From Pseudonocardia sp. TRM90224 (GTDB lineage Bacteria; Actinomycetota; Actinomycetes; Mycobacteriales; Pseudonocardiaceae): 64,000 bases of DNA. Shown piece by piece: positions 12,201 through 18,200 of this stretch. A program made the translations under genes and the position numbers. The notes under the pieces are model-generated. The model made no database searches. It was not told the DNA's origin and worked only from the letters and a program-made list of their open reading frames with translations. The stretch is from positions 1 through 64,000 of the forward strand of contig NZ_JAJGSX010000024.1 in NCBI RefSeq assembly GCF_021245725.1, read 5' to 3'. Numbering within the stretch: the first letter of the stretch is position 1; the number at the start of each line of letters is the position of its first letter.

Positions 12201-15200
12201 GATGCTGACGGCGCGGATCGTCGACTTCTACTTCGGGCCGACGGTGTACTGGTTCGCGCCGACGCCGCCGGTGTACGGGCCGGTGGCGGGCGTGCCGGAG
12301 CCGAAGTTCGTCGGGCTGCGGCTGTGGCAGCGGTTGCGGGCGTGGTTCGGCTCCTACGACAAGGCCCTCTCGACCAAGCGGCCCCGGCTCTACTCGTTCC
12401 TGTTCTTCACCTTCACCGCCGGCTTCGTCGACGCGCAGGGCGAGCGGCACGTGTTGTGGGACGCCCGCGCGCTGGTCAAGGAGTTCGTGCTCCAGGAGAA
12501 GCGGCTCAAGCGGCTCGACCAGGACGTGGTGATCGATGCCTTCACCGGCCCCAGCCGGATCATCGGCTGGCTCGTGTTCAAGCTGGCCCGCGGTCTTGTG
12601 AAGATCGCGCCGGGTCGGTTGGGCAGCTGGCTGGACACGTTGCCCGACCGTTGGGCGAACCGGGCGTTCGTCCATCTGGTGGAGCATGCGCAGCGGATGC
12701 TGGTGCTGAACCTGACCGAGCAGTCCTGGCAGCGCAAGCAGCTGGATCGGTCGCGGTCGAAGCGTCGGCAGCAGAAGCTGGCCGAGGCGTTGGCGGAGAA
12801 CCAGAAGCGGGCTCGGGAGATCGAGCAGGTGCTCGACGGCCTGGCGGCTGACTTCGAGAAGCGGTTGCGGGCTCGCTACGAGGCCCGCCTGCAGCGCATC
12901 CAGGTGAAGCTGGCCAAGCTGAAGGCGTCGAACCGGAAGTGGCAGGTCGACCGGAGGGCGAAGCTGATCGCGGAGGCCGCCCGGCTGCGCGCCGTGCTGC
13001 GCGGGATCACGGCCCCGTCGGCGCCGCAGAGCAGGGTGCTGGCGAAGGCGATCGCCCGCAACGCGGCGAAGCAGCAGCAGCTGCAGGTGTCGCTGGACGA
13101 GCTGCGCAAGCAGAAGCCGCGCGGCAAGCAGGAACGGCGGCGGCACAACGAGAAGCGTCGGAAGCTGACGGGAGCGCAGCGGGAGGCGGACAAGCAGGGC
13201 GGCGCGCTGTCGCGGATGACCGGGGCGGGCTCGCCCGTCTCGGCTCGCAAGCTGGGCAAGTGGCTGCGCCGGATCGCGGTGGTCGTCGGGTTGATCGCCG
13301 CGGTGATCCTGGTGCTCGCGCTCCCGGCCGGCGCGACCGTCGTCGCTGGTGGCGGCACGGCGGCGGCCGCGTGGTCCGGTGCGAGCGCGCTCGCCGGCCC
13401 CGCGCTGCTGAAGGCGCTCGCGGTTGTCATGGCTGTCGGCGTCACCGTCTCGATGATCTACCTGGCCGGGGCGCGGGCGCCGCCGCCGTCGTCCGTGAAC
13501 GGTGTCGGTGGGCCGAGCCGCCGGGAGGGTGGTGACCTCGCGCCGCGGAAGGGCAAGCGGCTCGCGAAGTGGCTGAGCAAGCTGTACCGGGCGGGGCGGA
13601 CGGTTGTCGTGCCCATCGCGGTGCGCGACGAGATCGGCACCGTGATCGGCACGATGCTGCTCTACCCGGTGCGCGGGCTGCAGGCCTGGGTGCGCAAGAA
13701 GCTCGGCATCGACGACCTCGTCGCGTTCGCGTGGGTCGGCAACGGCGAGCGGCTCGTTGCGGTCGACAGCGGGCTGCTCGCGCGGATCGTGCGCATCGTC
13801 GAGGTGATCGCCGCTGCGCGCGAGCAGAACTTCCACGCGCTCGCCGATCGGCTCCAGCGCATGCTGGACGGCTGGCTCGCCGATCTGCACCGGCACGAGA
13901 ACGTCCACTTCGAGCACCCGGACGCCGCGCACGACGAGCACGTCTTCGACGGGCACCGCGACGTCCGGCACGAGCTGCTGGACCAGGCGGCGGCCTTCGC
14001 CGAGTACGTGGAGCGGCGGATCGCGGTCCGGGCCGCGTCGAAGCTGTGGAACACGAGGCGGACCGGTGCCGCGAACGACCTGCTCCGCGACCTGGCCGCG
14101 ATCCACGACGAGCTCGCGAAGACCACGACCAACAAGGGCAAGCGGATGCGGCTCTTCTCCGCCGCCGCCAAGAAGATCGACGAGCTCGACCGGATGCTGG
14201 GCCGGGCGGCCACGTCCGGGGCGCCCGCGCCGCGGGTCCGCGGCCGCGCGGCGCAGCGTCGCGCCGCCGTGCAGGCGGCGCTCGATGGTTGGGCGCGGCT
14301 CACGGATCCCCGGCTGGGCGACGGGGACGCCGCGAGGTGGGACGTCTGGCGGATCCTCGGTGCGCTGTGGTCGGGCAACGGGCTGTCGCAGACCCACCTG
14401 GCCGGGGTGACGGTCGACGAGCTGGTCGACCTGATCACGAACGTCCCTGCGGACGCCCCCGCGTGGGTGCAGGCGCTGGCCGCCCAGCTGGCCGCACGGG
14501 GCATCGGCGCGTCCCAGATCGCTGCGTGGCTGGACGAGCTGACCGACCAGCAGCTGCTGGCCAAGCAGTCCGACGGCCAGGGCGTCGACCGGTTCCGGCC
14601 GGGCGGCGAGCTGGGCCGGTTGCTGGCCAGGGCCCCGCCCGCGGTCGTGGCGGCGTTCTGGCGCAACCCGTTCGGTGTCGCCGGCCTGGCCGGCATCGGC
14701 AGCCTCCCGGTCGCCGACCAGGCGGCGGCGCTGCGCGGCTGGCTGCGCGGGGTCGTGCTGGCCTGGGGCGCCGTCGAGCACCCGCTCTGGTCGATCGTCC
14801 CGCTGCGCTTGCGCGGGGTGGCCGGATGGCGGCTGGCCAAGCAGGTGCGGTGGTCGGTCAAGGCGTCCAGGGTGGCGCTGATCGCCGTGGTCAACGCGGC
14901 AGAGGCGCTGGCCCGCGGGATCGCCGCGGGAGTGACCGGTGCCGAGCTGGCTGCGCTGGTCGACGCCCGTGACGGGGCGAACCGCGAGCTGGCGAGGATC
15001 GTCGGCGAGGCCAGGGCGAAGGCCGCCGCTGCCGGGTTCGGTGCGCGCCGGGTGCGCAACGTGGGGCGCCAGCCGAGGCTGCTCGCCGACTACGAGCGGC
15101 GGCTGTACTTCCCCATCATCCAGACGGTCGTCCTGCTGGTGATCGGCATCCTCACCAGCCCCGCCATCGCAGCAGCGGTGTCGGTGTTCATGTTCATCTT

Positions 15201-18200
15201 CCCGCACTGGAAGCCGGCCCGGTTCGGCAGCGTGCCGCTGAAGGCCAAGCCGCGCTGGTGGCAGCTCCGCAAGCGCGCGGCCGGCGCCGGCAAGGCCGTG
15301 AAGGGTTCCCGGTACGAGCGGGGCGGCGCGCTCGCGTGGTCGACGGCGCTCTGGTCGATCGGGGTGGTCGTGCCGCTGGACGGGCTCGTGGCGCTGCTCT
15401 CGGCCCACCCGGCCACGGAGTGGCTCGCGTTCGCGCTCAGCGTGGTGGCGCTGAAGTTCGCGACGTCGGGTGACCTGCTGATCGGGCGGGTCCCCGACCC
15501 GGTGCTGGAGGGCCTCGCCCTCCCGGCATCGGAGCGGAACTGGTGGGCCGGCGCGCTGCCGGTCTACCGGGCGGGCGGCTCCTTGATCATCTTCGGGTTC
15601 GTCGAGATCGCGTTCTTCGCGCAGAAGTTCAAGCTGCTCGCCACCGCGTTCGCACCCGTCCCCGGTGTACAGCCGCCGGCGATGAAGGGGACGCCGCTGC
15701 TGTGGCGTCTCGTCAGCAGGGTTCTCTCCTACAACAGGGGGCTGTTCTCGAAGTCCGCCGCGCACTACACGTTCTGGCAGCTCGGGGTCGGGATCGGCAT
15801 CGTCGGCGGCTTCAAGGTGGAGCCGCGGCGGTCGATGCGGAAGCTGATCCTGCGCACCCGAGCCAAGCAGCGCAAGACGGTGGATCTGATGCAGGGGCCG
15901 GGTCGGCTCACCGGGAAGATCGTGTTCGCCGTGCTGCGCGGGATCGGAAGATTGCTGCCGGCGAAGGTCCGCGGCTTCTTCATCGCGGTTGCGGCATGGC
16001 GGGCGCGGCTGGCCGATGCCGGGGACGCCCGCCAGGCGAAGCTGATGGTGGCCTGGATCGAGCGTGTGCGGTCCCGCCAGCAGAAGCGCCTGGACGCGAT
16101 CGCGAAGAAGCTGGCGGCGGCGCCGTCACCCTGGCGGAAGAAGAGGCTGGAGCGCGCCCACGCCAAGATCGAGAAGGCGCGCGCCGACAACGCCGACCGG
16201 GTGGCCGAAATCCAGGCGCTCCGGTTCGACCGGCACCGGACCGCCCGAGCGCAACGGATGATGACCCGCACCAACGCGCTGGTCGCGAAGCTGGAGCGGA
16301 AGCTCGCCGCGGTCGAGTCGAAGCGGACGTTCGCCCGGTCGGCACGCCGGGCCGACCGGCTGCGCCGCGCGCACAGCGAAGTGCAGGACGCGCTCGCGGC
16401 CGCTCGGGCCGAGGTCGCGGCGATCGAGAAGATGATCGCCGACATCAAGGCCGCGCCCGCCGGGATGCCGGGATCGTGGCTGTTCGAGTGGATCAGCAAG
16501 CTGAAGGGCCGCGGCAAGGGCGGCAAGGGTGGCAGCGGCGGTGCCGGGCCGACCGTCACGACGGTGATCGTGATCGCGCTGAGCGTCGCGATCGCGATCG
16601 CCGCGGCCGCGCCGAACGGATCGTCGATGTCGGCGATCGTGGCGTTCGGGCTGCTCAACGGCACGGTTCGGACGTCCGCGCAGCCCCGGGCGCCATCGAA
16701 GCTGCGCGAGATCCTGCAGGGCCGGGCGCTGCTGCGCCTGGGTGTCGTCACCGCGGTGGTCGTCGCCGTCCTGGTCGGGCTCGCCCCGCTCGCCGTCGCC
16801 GCAACGACGGTCACCGCGGCGGCGAGCTCGGGAGGCGCGCTGGCGCTGAACGTCGCAGCGATCCTGCATGTGGCGGCGATCGCCGCGACCCCGTTGCTGG
16901 TGCGGCTCGGGCTGTGGCTCGGCCGAGTGGTGCGCAGGGCCCTCGCTGGTGCGGGTTCGGTGCGCGGCCCGACGGGTGCGGTTGCGGTGTCCGAGGCGCT
17001 GGTGAACGAGGCGCTCGGGCTGCCGGAGTCGTCACGGTCGCTGCTGACGTTCGCCGCGCTCGCCGCCGGGGTGATCGGCATCGTCGGGGCGTTGACGAAC
17101 GTGATCCCGCGGCTGATGAAGCTGCGCTGGGCCGCGGTGATCCTCGCGGTGGCGATCGCGGTGCCGTTCCTGGCCAACGCGCTGCCGTTCTTCGCGCCCG
17201 TCAGCGTGTTCTGGACGCTGTTCCTGAGCCGGGTGGCGATCCAGATGATCTCCAGCATCCAGGACGGGGTCGCGCGCGGGGCGCTGCCGGAGGATCTGGA
17301 CGACAAGGCCAGGAAGCGCATCGGCGCGATCTTCGTCGCCGGTCGGGTGACCGCGATCGGGGTCGGGTCGCTCGCGGCCAGCCTCGCACTGGGGATCGCC
17401 GAGGGCATGGGCCTGCCCGGTGTCGTCGGGGTGAACGTCATCGCGGGAGTCGCGGTTATCGCCGAGATCGCCCTCGCGGTCGTCGTGGTGAGGGGACGCA
17501 CCGGCGGCGGCCGGCTGCGCGGTGTCGTGAAGTGGCTGGGGAAGCGGTGGGTGCTGCGTGCCTTGGTCGTGACGGCGGTGGTCGTCGGGATCATGCTCGC
17601 CAAGCCGCTGGTCGCGGTCGCGGCGGTGCAGGCCGCCGGCCAGGCGTCCGCCCTCGACCTGGCCGGGATCGGGTACGTGGCAGCGATCGCCGCGACCCCG
17701 CTGCTGATGCGGCTCGGACAGCGGTTGGGGCATCGGCTCGGACAGTGGCTGGGCCCGCGGGTACGTGGTGCGCTCGCCGGCGCTGGTTCGGTGCGCAGCC
17801 CGACGGCGATGGTGCGTTCGCCGGTCGGACGCTTCGCGGGCCTGCTGTCGCCGTCGCTCCTGCCGTTCGAAGGGTTCCTGCCGCGCCGGGTCGGCGCAGG
17901 TGCGGTGCCTGCCGGGAGTCGGTGGGCGTGGGTGGCGGTCGGGGTGGCCGGTGCGGTGTTCGTGGTCGGCCTGCCGGTCGTGCTGGTGGTCGTGCTGCCG
18001 GCCGCGCTCGCGGTGGTGAGCAACGCGGCGTTCGGGCTGCGGGGTGGGCTGAACCTGCTGCCCGTCCGGTCGGGGCCGACGGGCGCGCTGCTGGCGATGC
18101 CCTTGATCGGCACGTTCGTGGTGAACCTGCTGGTGCTGGTGCCGGCCTCGATCGTCGGGACCTGGTTGGACATCACGATCTCGGCGGCGTACTCGGCGAC

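Larger units (their letters stand above)
10040..16500 (+). repeat. Three copies of a membrane plus coiled-coil module inside the giant gene
   Basis: Three segments start with similar membrane sequences (RLYMPIVPALIAAG, RVYSPILAAMFAS and RLYFPIIQTVVLLV at about 10040, 11820 and 15100). Each continues through an F-P-H motif into a helical, Lys/Arg-rich coiled coil. Copies 1 and 2 are almost the same; copy 3 is strongly diverged. Between copies 2 and 3 lies a soluble insert that includes a His-rich run (about 13890-13975). Confidence 0.8.

Noticed and set aside
5485..15765. Very long minus-strand open frame (over 3,400 codons) opposite the giant gene
   Set aside because: Low-complexity Arg/Pro/His/Gln-rich translation, typical of the antisense frame of high-GC coding DNA; the plus strand has recognisable domains and membrane patterns.
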